From Hyphomicrobiales bacterium (lineage in GTDB: Bacteria; Pseudomonadota; Alphaproteobacteria; Rhizobiales; JAJFHR01), in contig JAJFHS010000025.1 of the NCBI GenBank assembly GCA_021775475.1, forward strand, positions 1 to 35,298: 35,298 nt of DNA, written 5' to 3'. Positions 1-7,949 of this stretch are shown here, one piece after another; within the stretch, counting starts at the first letter, position 1; each line of letters starts with the position of its first letter. A model generated the notes under the pieces. It saw nothing but the letters and a program-made list of their open reading frames with translations. It was not told where the DNA came from and did no database searches. A program made the position numbers and the translations under genes.

Positions 1-154
1 GGAGAGCTGACTACAATCACACCCGGCCACACTCAAGCTTAAACTGGCTCACACCAAACGAATTTGCAACCTGGTCCAATATGGATCATAACCAGAACAG
101 AACTAACTTATAAATGAGGACAACTTGGGGAGCACGTCAGACTTTACCCCCACC

Positions 155-272
155 CGTCATCCCCGCATTCTCCTCGTCATCCCCGCACTTGTTGCGGGGA
201 TCCATACCGCTAAGCTCTCGCCAGAAAGACAGCTCAATGGAATGGATACCCGTGACAAGCACGGGCATGACG
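155..272. repeat. Dispersed palindromic intergenic repeat
   Basis: Two tandem starts of the form CGTCATCCCCGCA (155 and 175) are followed by a 25-nt core (196-220, GGGGATCCATACCGCT then AAGCTCTCG). The element ends in an inverted arm (243-272) reading TGGATACCCGTGACAAGC then ACGGGCATGACG, so the ends can pair into a long hairpin. The same core recurs at 35239-35263 with one mismatch. This is the common alphaproteobacterial REP-like 'GTCATCC...GGATCC' type. It lies just beyond the 3' end of the gmaS operon and may help end its transcripts. The rest of 1-303 shows no gene. Confidence 0.75.
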
Positions 273-303
273 AAAAAAGAGAATTCGGTTGTTCCGCCAC
301 GCC

Positions 304-1611
304 CTAACAATCAAGCGTGGTATCGCGCTCCCATTGGGTCACTTGCCGGGAATACTGGTCCCAGTCAGCGGTTTTGAGCTTGATGTAGGCAGTTGAAAAT
401 TCATCGCCCAGCGCTGCACACAACACTTTGTCCTTGGCAAACAGGCGAATGGCGTCAATCAGGTATAGCGGCAGTTTTTTGGCACCCTTGACCTTGTGAC
501 CCTCCGCATACATATCAATATCCAGTCGCTTGCCCGGGCTCGTCTTGTTTTCAATACCATCAAGACCGGCAGCTAAAAAGCCTGCCATCAGCAAATATGG
601 ATTGGCTGCACCATCAGCTAGACGGAATTCAAACCGGCCCACATCGGGTACGCGGATCAGATGGGTGCGGTTGTTGCCGCCAAAGGTCACCGTGTTGGGT
701 GCCCAGGTTGCACCCGACGATGTTGTTGGCGCATTGATGCGCTTGTAGGAATTAACCGTGGGATTGGTAATGGCAGCCAGACCTTCAGTGTGCGCCAGAA
801 CACCACCCATGAAATGGTAGCCCAACTCGGACAGGCCCAAATCACCATCGGCATCATAAGTCAGGCAGGTTTTTTCATCCAGCGTCCATAAGCTCGCATG
901 CACATGACAACCATTGCCGGTCAAATGGCTGAACGGCTTGGGCATGAAGGTTGCGCGCAGCCCGTGTTTTTCGGCAATCGATTTGACCATGAAACGGAAG
1001 AAGCACAATTGGTCCGCAGTCTTCAGACTGTCATAAAAATCCCAGTTGATTTCAAATTGCCCATTGGCATCTTCATGATCATTTTGATATGGACCCCAAC
1101 CCAGTTCAATCATGGTGTCACAGATTTCTGAAATCACATCATAGCGCCGCATCAGGGCGGATTGATCGTAGCAGGGCTTTTCCTGGGTATCGCGGTCGTC
1201 TGAAATATCAGAGCCATCGGCATTGATCAGATGAAATTCAGGTTCAACCCCGGCCTTCATCAACAGACCCTTTTCAGCCGCCTTGGCAATTTGTGCCTGC
1301 AAAACATTGCGCGGCGCCTGGGCAATTTTCTCGCCATCCATATAAAGATCACCCGGCACCCAGGCCACTTCCGGCTTCCACGGCAACTGGATTACAGCGT
1401 CGGCATCAGGTATGGCAAACATGTCGGGATGCGCCGGGGTCATATCGAGCCAGGCAGCAAATCCGGCAAAACCCGCACCGGATTTTTGCATACCGGCGAT
1501 AGCTTGCGCCGGCACCAGTTTGGAGCGTTGCGTTCCAAACAGGTCAGTGAAATTCATCAAAAAATATTTAACGCCATTTTCCTTGGCATATTTGGCCAGA
1601 TCTCTTGCCAT
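304..1611 (-). CDS. gmaS: GlnT/GMAS-type (type III) glutamine synthetase family ligase
   Basis: A 435-aa ATP-dependent glutamate-amine ligase of the glutamine synthetase fold. Visible family motifs are VEPEFHL (metal-binding Glu, ~residue 123), NGCHVHASLW (~235), NPTVNSYKR (~284) and RVPDVGRFEFRLADG (~320). The length matches GlnT of rhizobia and gamma-glutamylmethylamide synthetase (GMAS) of methylamine users. It is the last gene of a four-gene operon, 28 bp after the FMN-domain gene, with a good ribosome site (AGGGAGA) before its ATG. The preceding genes match the three N-methylglutamate synthase subunits (MgsABC) and an Amt gene lies upstream, so GMAS (methylamine + glutamate) is the preferred reading. 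The same set is called glxBCD-glnT in rhizobia, so plain glutamine synthesis remains possible. The N-methylglutamate dehydrogenase genes are not in the window. Confidence 0.8.
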   Translation of the reverse strand: MARDLAKYAKENGVKYFLMNFTDLFGTQRSKLVPAQAIAGMQKSGAGFAGFAAWLDMTPAHPDMFAIPDADAVIQLPWKPEVAWVPGDLYMDGEKIAQAPRNVLQAQIAKAAEKGLLMKAGVEPEFHLINADGSDISDDRDTQEKPCYDQSALMRRYDVISEICDTMIELGWGPYQNDHEDANGQFEINWDFYDSLKTADQLCFFRFMVKSIAEKHGLRATFMPKPFSHLTGNGCHVHASLWTLDEKTCLTYDADGDLGLSELGYHFMGGVLAHTEGLAAITNPTVNSYKRINAPTTSSGATWAPNTVTFGGNNRTHLIRVPDVGRFEFRLADGAANPYLLMAGFLAAGLDGIENKTSPGKRLDIDMYAEGHKVKGAKKLPLYLIDAIRLFAKDKVLCAALGDEFSTAYIKLKTADWDQYSRQVTQWERDTTLDC

Positions 1612-1639
1612 TGTTATTTCTCCCTAATGCAATTGAAAT

Positions 1640-2968
1640 TTAATAACGATCACGCCCCGGTATCCAGTCGGTTCCCGCCAGCGGCACCTGCGCCATGGCA
1701 GCAGCTTCAACTGTCAGCGCCACCAGATCTTCAGGCTCAAGATTATGTACATGGCTCTTGCCACAAGCGCGCGCAATCGTTTGTGCTTCCAGTGTCATGA
1801 CTTTAAGATAATTTGCCAGCCGGTGACCAGCCTTAACCGGATCAAGCCGGGCTGAAAGCTCAGGGTCCTGGGTCGAGATGCCAGCAGGATCGCGCCCGTC
1901 CTGCCAGTCATCATAAGCTCCCGCTGTGGTGCCAAGTTTGTTGTATTCTGCTTCAAGTGCGGGATCATTATCCCCCATCGCCACCAGTGCCGCAGTGCCG
2001 ATTGATACCGCATCAGCACCAAGTGCCAGCGCCTTGGCCACATCGGCGCCGTTGCGGATACCACCGGATAAAACCAGTTGCACCTTGCGGTGCATGCCCA
2101 AATCCTGCAACGCTTTTACCGCAGGCCGGATGCATGCCAAAGTCGGCTGGCCCACATGTTCAATGAACACTTCCTGAGTTGCCGCCGTGCCGCCCTGCAT
2201 ACCGTCAAGCACGACCACATCAGCCCCGGCTTTAATTGATAAAGTCGTATCGTAATAAGGCCGCGCTCCGCCGATTTTTATGTAAATCGGTTTTTCCCAA
2301 TTAGTAATTTCACGTAGTTCCTGAATTTTTATTTCAAGATCATCCGGCCCGGTCCAGTCGGGGTGACGACACGATGAACGCTGATCAATCCCCATGGGAA
2401 GATTGCGCATTTCAGCCACCCGGTCGGAAATTTTCTGACCCAGCAACATGCCACCACCACCGGGCTTGGCCCCTTGGCCCACCACAATTTCGATAGCATC
2501 AGCCTTGCGCAGATCAACCGGGTTCATGCCATAGCGCGACGGCAGATATTGATAGACCAGCATTTTTGACTGGCCGCGTTCTTCCGGCGTCATACCACCA
2601 TCACCGGTTGTGGTTGATGTTCCCGCAAGCGATGCACCACGGCCCAAGGCTTCCTTAGCCTGCGCCGACAATGAGCCAAAACTCATGCCCGCTATGGTGA
2701 TGGGAATATCGAGTACAATCGGGTTTTTGGCAAACCGTGTCCCCAGCACCACTTCGGTTTCACATTTCTCACGATAACCTTCCAGTGGATAGCGCGACAT
2801 CGAGGCTCCGAGAAATAACAGGTCGTCAAAATGCGGCAATCGGCGCTTGGCCCCGCCACCGCGAATATCATATATCCCGGTAGCGGCTGCACGACGGATT
2901 TCCGACAAGGTATAATCATCAAACGTTGCCGATTTGCGCGGCAGTGTATGGGGGATTTCTGTAACCAT
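1640..2968 (-). CDS. mgsC: FMN-binding glutamate synthase-like subunit (MgsC/GlxD type)
   Basis: 442 aa, homologous to the central FMN/Fe-S domain of glutamate synthase large subunit. Motifs visible: GMSFGSLSAQAKEALGRG (~93-110), GDGGMTPEERG (~121), GQGAKPGGGGMLLG (~164), KIGGARPYYD (~232), LDGMQGGTAATQ (~255) and LSGGIRNGADVAKALALGAD (~299), which form the flavin-binding TIM barrel. In N-methylglutamate synthase this subunit, with the amidotransferase and GXGXG proteins, makes N-methylglutamate from glutamate and methylamine. It starts 12 nt after the GXGXG gene with GAGGG as ribosome site. A general glutamate synthase-like role cannot be excluded. Confidence 0.85.
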   Translation of the reverse strand: MVTEIPHTLPRKSATFDDYTLSEIRRAAATGIYDIRGGGAKRRLPHFDDLLFLGASMSRYPLEGYREKCETEVVLGTRFAKNPIVLDIPITIAGMSFGSLSAQAKEALGRGASLAGTSTTTGDGGMTPEERGQSKMLVYQYLPSRYGMNPVDLRKADAIEIVVGQGAKPGGGGMLLGQKISDRVAEMRNLPMGIDQRSSCRHPDWTGPDDLEIKIQELREITNWEKPIYIKIGGARPYYDTTLSIKAGADVVVLDGMQGGTAATQEVFIEHVGQPTLACIRPAVKALQDLGMHRKVQLVLSGGIRNGADVAKALALGADAVSIGTAALVAMGDNDPALEAEYNKLGTTAGAYDDWQDGRDPAGISTQDPELSARLDPVKAGHRLANYLKVMTLEAQTIARACGKSHVHNLEPEDLVALTVEAAAMAQVPLAGTDWIPGRDRY

Positions 2969-2980
2969 TATACTTAACCC

Positions 2981-3664
2981 TCAATAGGCATCAATATTAT
3001 CAATGTCGAAATTATAAAGTTTGCGCGCCGAACCATAGCGCCGAAATTCGGATGGATCTGCCTCAATGTCCGCCGCCGCCAGCAACTCAGTCAGCTTGGC
3101 AATGTGTTCAGGCGTCATATCTTTTTCAATACAATCAGCACCGAGGCTGGCAACTTTGCCACGCACAAACAAAATCGCTTCATAGATCGAATCACCCAGA
3201 GCATCCCCGGCATCACCACAGACCACCAGATGGCCCGATTGCGCCATAAACGCCGACATATGACCGACCGACCCGCCAACCACAATATCAACACCCTTCA
3301 TGGAAATGCCGCAGCGTGATGACGCATCGCCATTAATCACCAGCAAGCCGCCATGGGCGGTCGCCCCGGCACTTTCAGACGCATTGCCACTCACCCGCAC
3401 TGTACCCGACATCATGTTTTCGGCCACCCCAACGCCGGCATGACCCTCAACACTAATTTCGGCAAGCTGGTTCATACCGCCGCAATAAAACCCGACGTGG
3501 CCTTTGATTGCGACATTAAGATGCTCATCCAGCCCACAGGCAATTGAATGATAACCATGCGGGTTAAGGATCACCCAGTCCGTCTCGTTTGTGCCCTCGG
3601 GCAAACCGTGCAGGGTCGAATTGACACCGCGAACTCCAACTTCTGCCACATCAATTTCAGCCAT
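2981..3664 (-). CDS. mgsB: GXGXG-motif glutamate synthase-like subunit (MgsB/GlxC type)
   Basis: 227 aa corresponding to the C-terminal beta-helix domain of glutamate synthase (GXGXG repeats). Repeating G-rich turns are seen at ~65-165, such as VEGHAGVGVAENMMSGTV, NGDASSRCGISMKG and GGSVGHMSAFMAQSGHLV. The stand-alone form is typical of the three-gene MgsABC/GlxBCD split glutamate synthase, where the domain is structural and links the other two subunits. Its start overlaps the end of the amidotransferase gene by 8 nt, indicating translational coupling. No catalytic residue is expected in this domain. Confidence 0.85.
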   Translation of the reverse strand: MAEIDVAEVGVRGVNSTLHGLPEGTNETDWVILNPHGYHSIACGLDEHLNVAIKGHVGFYCGGMNQLAEISVEGHAGVGVAENMMSGTVRVSGNASESAGATAHGGLLVINGDASSRCGISMKGVDIVVGGSVGHMSAFMAQSGHLVVCGDAGDALGDSIYEAILFVRGKVASLGADCIEKDMTPEHIAKLTELLAAADIEADPSEFRRYGSARKLYNFDIDNIDAY

Positions 3665-4568
3665 GCGCTCTTGCCTCTCCCCAGGTGTAAACTTTGGTGG
3701 GTTCAGGTTCCCATATTACCGATTTGTCCGCACCGGGCAGATGGGCAATGGCGCGATATTCTGTTGCCATTGCCACCCAGTCATCGGTCTCCGCCATCAC
3801 CGCATGCTTGCAGGCAATGGGATCTCGCACCACCGCAAAGCCTTCGGCGGTGCCGACACAGAATGTGTAAAAACCATCGAGCTCACCCAGCCCGGCCTCC
3901 AGCGCTTCATGCAAAGTCGCGCCCTGTTGCAATTTCCAGGTCATGAACCCGGCGGCAACTTCGGTATCATTATCGGTATCAAAGACAATGCCTTCGCGCT
4001 CAAGATTGCGGCGCAGGCGGTTGTGATTTGACAATGAGCCATTGTGCACCAGACAGACATCAAGCCCGGTGGCGAAAGGATGCGATCCTGCGGTCGTCAC
4101 GGCACTTTCAGTCGCCATGCGGGTGTGACCAATAGCGTGACTGCCATGGGCCTCAGCAAGTTTGAATTGTTCGCTCACTTGCTTGGGCAAACCGGTTTGC
4201 TTGAAAATCTCAATGGCACGGCCTGAGCCGACAATGCGCACATTGGGCCTTTCGCGCGCCAGCCAATTGCGCACGGCGGCCGCATCCGCATCGGTGATAA
4301 CCACCGCATGATCGCCCTGTTCATCGATCTGCACATCACACTTTAACGCTTTTTCCATGTCCCCGTCCAAGGACTTCCAGTCCAAAGCCGCCTCGTCGCT
4401 GGCAAGGGTAAATTTGGTCTGGTCTTCCTTTACCGGGTTGCGATAAATGGCAAACCCGGCAGAATCCGGTCCACGGTCCGTCATCTCAATCAACATCGGT
4501 GCAAACATCGCACCCAGCTGTGATTGCAGGTCTTTGTTTTTCAAGTAAAGGCCAACGATGCCACACAT
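3657..4568 (-). CDS. mgsA: Class II glutamine amidotransferase subunit (MgsA/GlxB type)
   Basis: 303 aa. The N-terminus MCGIVGLYLK exposes the catalytic Cys2 after Met removal, which is diagnostic of Ntn-type class II amidotransferases. Further family motifs are the RGPDSAGFAIY segment (~33), GHTRMATES (~148), THNGSLSN-like VHNGSLSNHNRLR (~174) and DNDTEVAAG (~199). It is the first gene of the operon and follows a ~100-bp region carrying a promoter and repeated ACTAACAG boxes. The ribosome site AAGGAA lies before ATG. It would release ammonia from glutamine, or serve structurally, for the GXGXG and FMN subunits. Rhizobial name is glxB. Confidence 0.85.
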   Translation of the reverse strand: MCGIVGLYLKNKDLQSQLGAMFAPMLIEMTDRGPDSAGFAIYRNPVKEDQTKFTLASDEAALDWKSLDGDMEKALKCDVQIDEQGDHAVVITDADAAAVRNWLARERPNVRIVGSGRAIEIFKQTGLPKQVSEQFKLAEAHGSHAIGHTRMATESAVTTAGSHPFATGLDVCLVHNGSLSNHNRLRRNLEREGIVFDTDNDTEVAAGFMTWKLQQGATLHEALEAGLGELDGFYTFCVGTAEGFAVVRDPIACKHAVMAETDDWVAMATEYRAIAHLPGADKSVIWEPEPTKVYTWGEARAHG

Positions 4569-4606
4569 GACATTTTCCTTTTTGTGTGTCTAAAAATTCA
4601 GTCTGT

Positions 4607-4662
4607 ACACTAACAGCAGTTTTTCAATAAATCAACTAACAGGAATAAAAATTTAACAACAG
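4607..4662 (-). promoter_or_regulatory. Putative mgs/gmaS operon promoter with direct-repeat operator boxes
   Basis: Read on the minus strand, TTGATT (4635-4630) and TAGTGT (4612-4607) are separated by exactly 17 bp, a reasonable sigma-70-type pair 40 bp before the amidotransferase start. The octamer ACTAACAG (plus-strand reading) occurs at 4609-4616 and 4635-4642, overlapping the -10 and -35, with a weaker relative AACAACAG at 4655-4662. The adjacent XRE-cupin regulator is the obvious candidate to bind them. This is inference from position and repetition. Confidence 0.45.
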
Positions 4663-4672
4663 GAAACTAATG

Positions 4673-5344
4673 TTATTTTTCACGCGGATAGGAAATGATC
4701 GACAGGTAGCGAATTGGCAGTTGGTGCATTTCTTCGGGCCCGTGCGGTGCATCAGCATCAAAAAACAGCGAATCACCGGGCTGCAGCACAAATGTCTGCT
4801 CACCATGACGATAGACAACTTCACCTTCCAGCATATAAATAAATTCCAGCCCTTCATGCTGGAACACCGGAAAAACGTCGGAGGAATCGAGCAGCGTTAT
4901 CAAATAAGGTTCAATCGTGAGGTCACTGTGCGGCGCATGGCCAAGCAGCGCATATTGATGTCCTGCCCGTGTGCCGCGCCGCTCAATTGCCAGCCCGTCA
5001 CCGGCTTTGACGAAAGTAACTTCCCGGCTTTGCTCATAGCCTTTGAACAAAGCCGTCACCGGTACATGCAAGGCGCGTGACAGTGCCTGCAAGGATGACA
5101 GCGACGGCGAGGTTGAACCGTTTTCGATTTTCGACAACATGCCGCCCGACATATCAGATGATTTGGAAAGCTCGGAGATGGTCATGCCGAGCTGTTCACG
5201 TAAGCTGCGCACTTCACGGCCAATTGATTCTTCCAGCAGATTGCCGCCAGCCCGCCCTGCCGCATGGGGGTCTTGTTTGAACACGGGCTTTTTACCACCC
5301 GTTTCAGCCTTGGAAACGCCCTCCCGAACTGCACCTTTCTTCAT
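4673..5344 (-). CDS. XRE-family regulator with C-terminal cupin sensor domain
   Basis: 223 aa. Residues ~42-97 form a helix-turn-helix of the XRE type (REVRSLREQLGMTISELS then KSSDMSGGMLSKIENGSTSP). Residues ~150-220 form a cupin_2 barrel (HEGLEFIYMLEGEVVYRHG, then LQPGDSLFFDADAPHGPE). Such regulators sense small amines, amino acids or polyamines through the cupin and usually control the adjacent catabolic operon. It lies 104 bp before the mgs/gmaS operon on the same strand and 87 bp after the small amt partner. Only ~35 bp separate its ATG from the preceding terminator, so either its promoter overlaps the hairpin or it depends on read-through. The ligand is unknown. Confidence 0.85.
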   Translation of the reverse strand: MKKGAVREGVSKAETGGKKPVFKQDPHAAGRAGGNLLEESIGREVRSLREQLGMTISELSKSSDMSGGMLSKIENGSTSPSLSSLQALSRALHVPVTALFKGYEQSREVTFVKAGDGLAIERRGTRAGHQYALLGHAPHSDLTIEPYLITLLDSSDVFPVFQHEGLEFIYMLEGEVVYRHGEQTFVLQPGDSLFFDADAPHGPEEMHQLPIRYLSIISYPREK

Positions 5345-5372
5345 TTGGTTTCACCTATTTTCACAACACAAT

Positions 5373-5410
5373 AAAAAACGCCGATCCGAAATTCGGATCG
5401 GCGTCTTTTT
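5373..5410 (-). terminator. Rho-independent terminator after amt operon
   Basis: Perfect 12-bp arms CGCCGATCCGAA (5379-5390) and TTCGGATCGGCG (5392-5403) are flanked by an A-run at 5373-5378 and a T-rich run at 5404-5410. It would therefore work in both directions. On the minus strand it lies 28 nt after the stop of the small amt partner gene and just before the XRE-cupin gene. Confidence 0.85.
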
Positions 5411-5431
5411 AGCCAATATCAGACCATAGTC

Positions 5432-5653
5432 TCAATATCGATCAATAGCTGCACGGGTCTTTTCGCCCGATTCATCAGCACTCATCTCATGTTCGACCTC
5501 AGTGGCCTCAACCCGCAACTGTAAAATGTGCCAGCCTATCCAGAAGGCGAGACCGAGGATGAACATAATGAACTCCGATCCCTGGAAGGGATAAATCGCT
5601 GCAACATCTTTCAGATCGACGGCCCAACTTGTCATTCCATTTGTTGACGGCAT
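5432..5653 (-). CDS. Small single-pass membrane protein in operon with amt
   Basis: 73 aa, not recognised as a named family. One hydrophobic helix is seen at ~28-47 (EFIMFILGLAFWIGWHILQL), followed by an acidic, charged tail ending in RAAIDRY. It starts 29 bp after the Amt stop with a strong AAAGGAG ribosome site and ends just before the shared terminator, so it is co-transcribed with amt. Its position suggests an accessory or partner of the transporter. The function is inferred from context only. Confidence 0.7.
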   Translation of the reverse strand: MPSTNGMTSWAVDLKDVAAIYPFQGSEFIMFILGLAFWIGWHILQLRVEATEVEHEMSADESGEKTRAAIDRY

Positions 5654-5682
5654 GGGTTTTCTCCTTTCTCTTTATAGTAACG

Positions 5683-7041
5683 TTAAACCGCAGCCTTCTC
5701 AGCACGTTGCACTTCATCAACGGCAGCGAGAAAGGTCTGATTGGTTTCAAAGTCGAGCCCTTCAAGTTCCACCTTGCGCGGAATTCGCAACAGGTCAAAG
5801 GCGTTAAGCAGTTTTGCGCAAATATAACCTGGCAAAAAGCCCAGCACAAAGAACATGATGATAGCACCGATAAACTGACCAACCGGATTGATTGCAGCAT
5901 AGCCCTCATATGGTGAGGAAGGTTGCCCCCACAATACAAAGCCAGCAATCACCACACCGATAAAGCCAGCATAACCATGCACGGCAACTGCGCCAACGGC
6001 ATCATCAATTTTGAACTTTTTCTCGACCCAGTAGTGCAACTTGTAAGCTGCCCAGGCACCAATACCGCCAATAAACATGGCCTGGATCGGATGATACAGA
6101 TCGTTGCCAGCCGAAGCGGTGATAATACCGGCAAGACCACCGGAGAACGTCCACAAAAGATCACCCTTGGAGACAATGTAAGCCACCATCAGACCGCCTG
6201 ACAAAGACATCAGGAAGTTAAAAGTGATTGCTGACAGTGTGGTTGGAGCCAGATAGATGTTGGTTCCTGTCCAGGTTACACCGGTGATCTGACCGCCAAT
6301 GACTTCTGGCGAAATAATCGGGACATTACAAGCGGCATAAAAGCCCCAGAACCCGGTATAGATCATGAAAAAGCCCAGGGCTACCATCCACGGATTGTGC
6401 GCGGGAATATCCCGTGCAGATCCGTCTTCACGGAATTTGGCGATACGCGGCCCCAGAACAAGTAGGACGCCCAAGGCAAACCCACCGGCAATAGCGTGAA
6501 TAACGCCTGATGCATAGGCATCGTGGTAGCCAAGTATCTTGACCATCCAACCATCCCAGTGCCAGCCCCAGGACGCATCAATTATCCAGGCAACCGAGCC
6601 GATAAGAACCGCCAGTATCCAGAATGCTCCAGAGCGTATGCGCTCGATAACCGCACCCGAAACGATTGAAGCCGCGGTCCAGGAAAACAACAGGAAGGCT
6701 GCCCAGAACACACCGTTAATGTGGTCAGACAGATTGGTTCCCATCGCAGGGTCCCACGGACGCGCGCCAGTGGCAGCGGCATAATCAATACCTTTGCCTT
6801 CAAATATGAACGGTCCGTTGGGGAAGGCAAAATAAATCCACCACCCGAAGAAGAAGAAAGACACGGTAACCAGAGGAATCAACATCACGTTTTTCATTAG
6901 CGTGTGTATATGATTCCGCCGCCTGCTCATCCCTACTTCATACATTAAAAAGCCCGCATGAATAAGAAACATTAAAACCACTGTCACCCAGTAATAAAAC
7001 TCGGTGAAAATCGTGGTCAGTGCGTCAAGATTATTTCCCAT
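5683..7041 (-). CDS. amt: Ammonium transporter (Amt family)
   Basis: 452 aa from the internal ATG at 7041, chosen because AAAGGG precedes it; an in-frame upstream start at 7092 would add 17 residues without a ribosome site. Eleven hydrophobic segments are expected, and family signatures are seen: SWTAASIVSGAVIERI (~116), DASWGWHWDGWM, IHAIAGGFALGVLLVLGPR (conserved central His) and HGYAGFIGVV with the second His (~350). Amt proteins conduct ammonium, and some methylammonium, across the inner membrane. The nearby mgs/gmaS operon suggests it supplies ammonium or methylamine. A member specialised for methylamine cannot be told from sequence by eye. Confidence 0.88.
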   Translation of the reverse strand: MGNNLDALTTIFTEFYYWVTVVLMFLIHAGFLMYEVGMSRRRNHIHTLMKNVMLIPLVTVSFFFFGWWIYFAFPNGPFIFEGKGIDYAAATGARPWDPAMGTNLSDHINGVFWAAFLLFSWTAASIVSGAVIERIRSGAFWILAVLIGSVAWIIDASWGWHWDGWMVKILGYHDAYASGVIHAIAGGFALGVLLVLGPRIAKFREDGSARDIPAHNPWMVALGFFMIYTGFWGFYAACNVPIISPEVIGGQITGVTWTGTNIYLAPTTLSAITFNFLMSLSGGLMVAYIVSKGDLLWTFSGGLAGIITASAGNDLYHPIQAMFIGGIGAWAAYKLHYWVEKKFKIDDAVGAVAVHGYAGFIGVVIAGFVLWGQPSSPYEGYAAINPVGQFIGAIIMFFVLGFLPGYICAKLLNAFDLLRIPRKVELEGLDFETNQTFLAAVDEVQRAEKAAV

Positions 7042-7454
7042 TGATTTTCCCTTTGCCTTGCGAACCGAAAAACGCAAGCCCGACAACCCCACCTCATACG
7101 CAGCCTTTTTACAGGCACCCCGAATGAGTTTTGATTGCCCCCGCTTCTATTTCCCGGCTCCTCCCATTCAAGGCATCTCACGTTTAAGATGAAAACGTAT
7201 GATGCCGATTCTTCGCCCGACCGCAGATGGATTGACCCGCCGCCCGATCAATTCAGCCTAGTGGTCGGCTTTTCAGAATCACCCAACCAACTAGCCCAAT
7301 TATATACCAAGATTAACCAATTCTATTCAAAAATGCAACCCGTATTAAACAAAGGGCAACAATTATTCACTGGAGTAAACAGGCGCAACGCCCGAAATCA
7401 GGGACAAATTGACATCTTGACACTTTCCCGAAGGTGCGTAGTAGTGCTGTCATC
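7042..7454. other. Divergent intergenic region amt / cytochrome c
   Basis: 413 bp without a convincing gene; the ORFs crossing it are low-complexity shadows. AT-rich stretches at 7290-7380 fit promoter DNA. Two TTGACA hexamers (7409-7414 and 7417-7422) precede the cytochrome gene but lack a clear -10 partner. No sigma-54 or Pho box was seen. Confidence 0.4.
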
Positions 7455-7856
7455 ATGAAAAAATCTACATTAGTCATATATGCAAGTGTCGCCATTGGCG
7501 TTGCGGCGGTTTTGTTTTTTCAAAGCAATTCCAACACCGGTCAACAGATCGCTGAAATCAGCATTCCCCAGCTAAATGCGGTACAAACCCGCGGGCGCGA
7601 GCTGTTTGATGCCAACTGCTCTGTTTGCCATGGCAAAAATGCCGCAGGCTCCGATAACGGCCCAAGTCTGGTTCAAAAAATTTATCAACCCCGCATCCAT
7701 GCCGATGGTGCGTTTTTTATTGCTGTCAAAAGCGGTGCGCGGGCCCATCACTGGAAATTTGGCTCCATGATGCCGGTAGCGGGTGTGGAAAAATCCGAAG
7801 TTGCCCTGATTGTGCAATATGTCCGCGCCCTGCAAAGAGCCAATGGTATAAAATGA
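7455..7856 (+). CDS. Small c-type cytochrome, single haem, membrane-anchored or exported
   Basis: 133 aa. An N-terminal hydrophobic segment at ~5-23 (STLVIYASVAIGVAAVLFF) acts as signal anchor or signal peptide. The haem-binding motif CSVCHG is at residues 55-60. A downstream methionine in GSMMPV (~102) is a likely axial ligand, making this a class I monohaem cytochrome. The ATG at 7455 is preferred over an in-frame GTG at 7434 because it gives a normal signal sequence; neither has a strong ribosome site. It lies 93 bp before a persulfide dioxygenase-like gene on the same strand, so an electron-transfer role linked to sulfur oxidation is possible but unproven. Confidence 0.8.
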   Translation: MKKSTLVIYASVAIGVAAVLFFQSNSNTGQQIAEISIPQLNAVQTRGRELFDANCSVCHGKNAAGSDNGPSLVQKIYQPRIHADGAFFIAVKSGARAHHWKFGSMMPVAGVEKSEVALIVQYVRALQRANGIK

Positions 7857-7949
7857 ACCCTTCATATTTGCTCCGGTTTAACCAACCATGTTAGTGTGGA
7901 GCAGACATAATTGTAAATTGTTCTCAAGACAGTAACCCGAGGAAGTGAC

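Noticed and set aside
1231..1800. Plus-strand 189-aa frame opposite gmaS/mgsC
   Set aside because: Lies across the antisense of two well supported genes; no domain.
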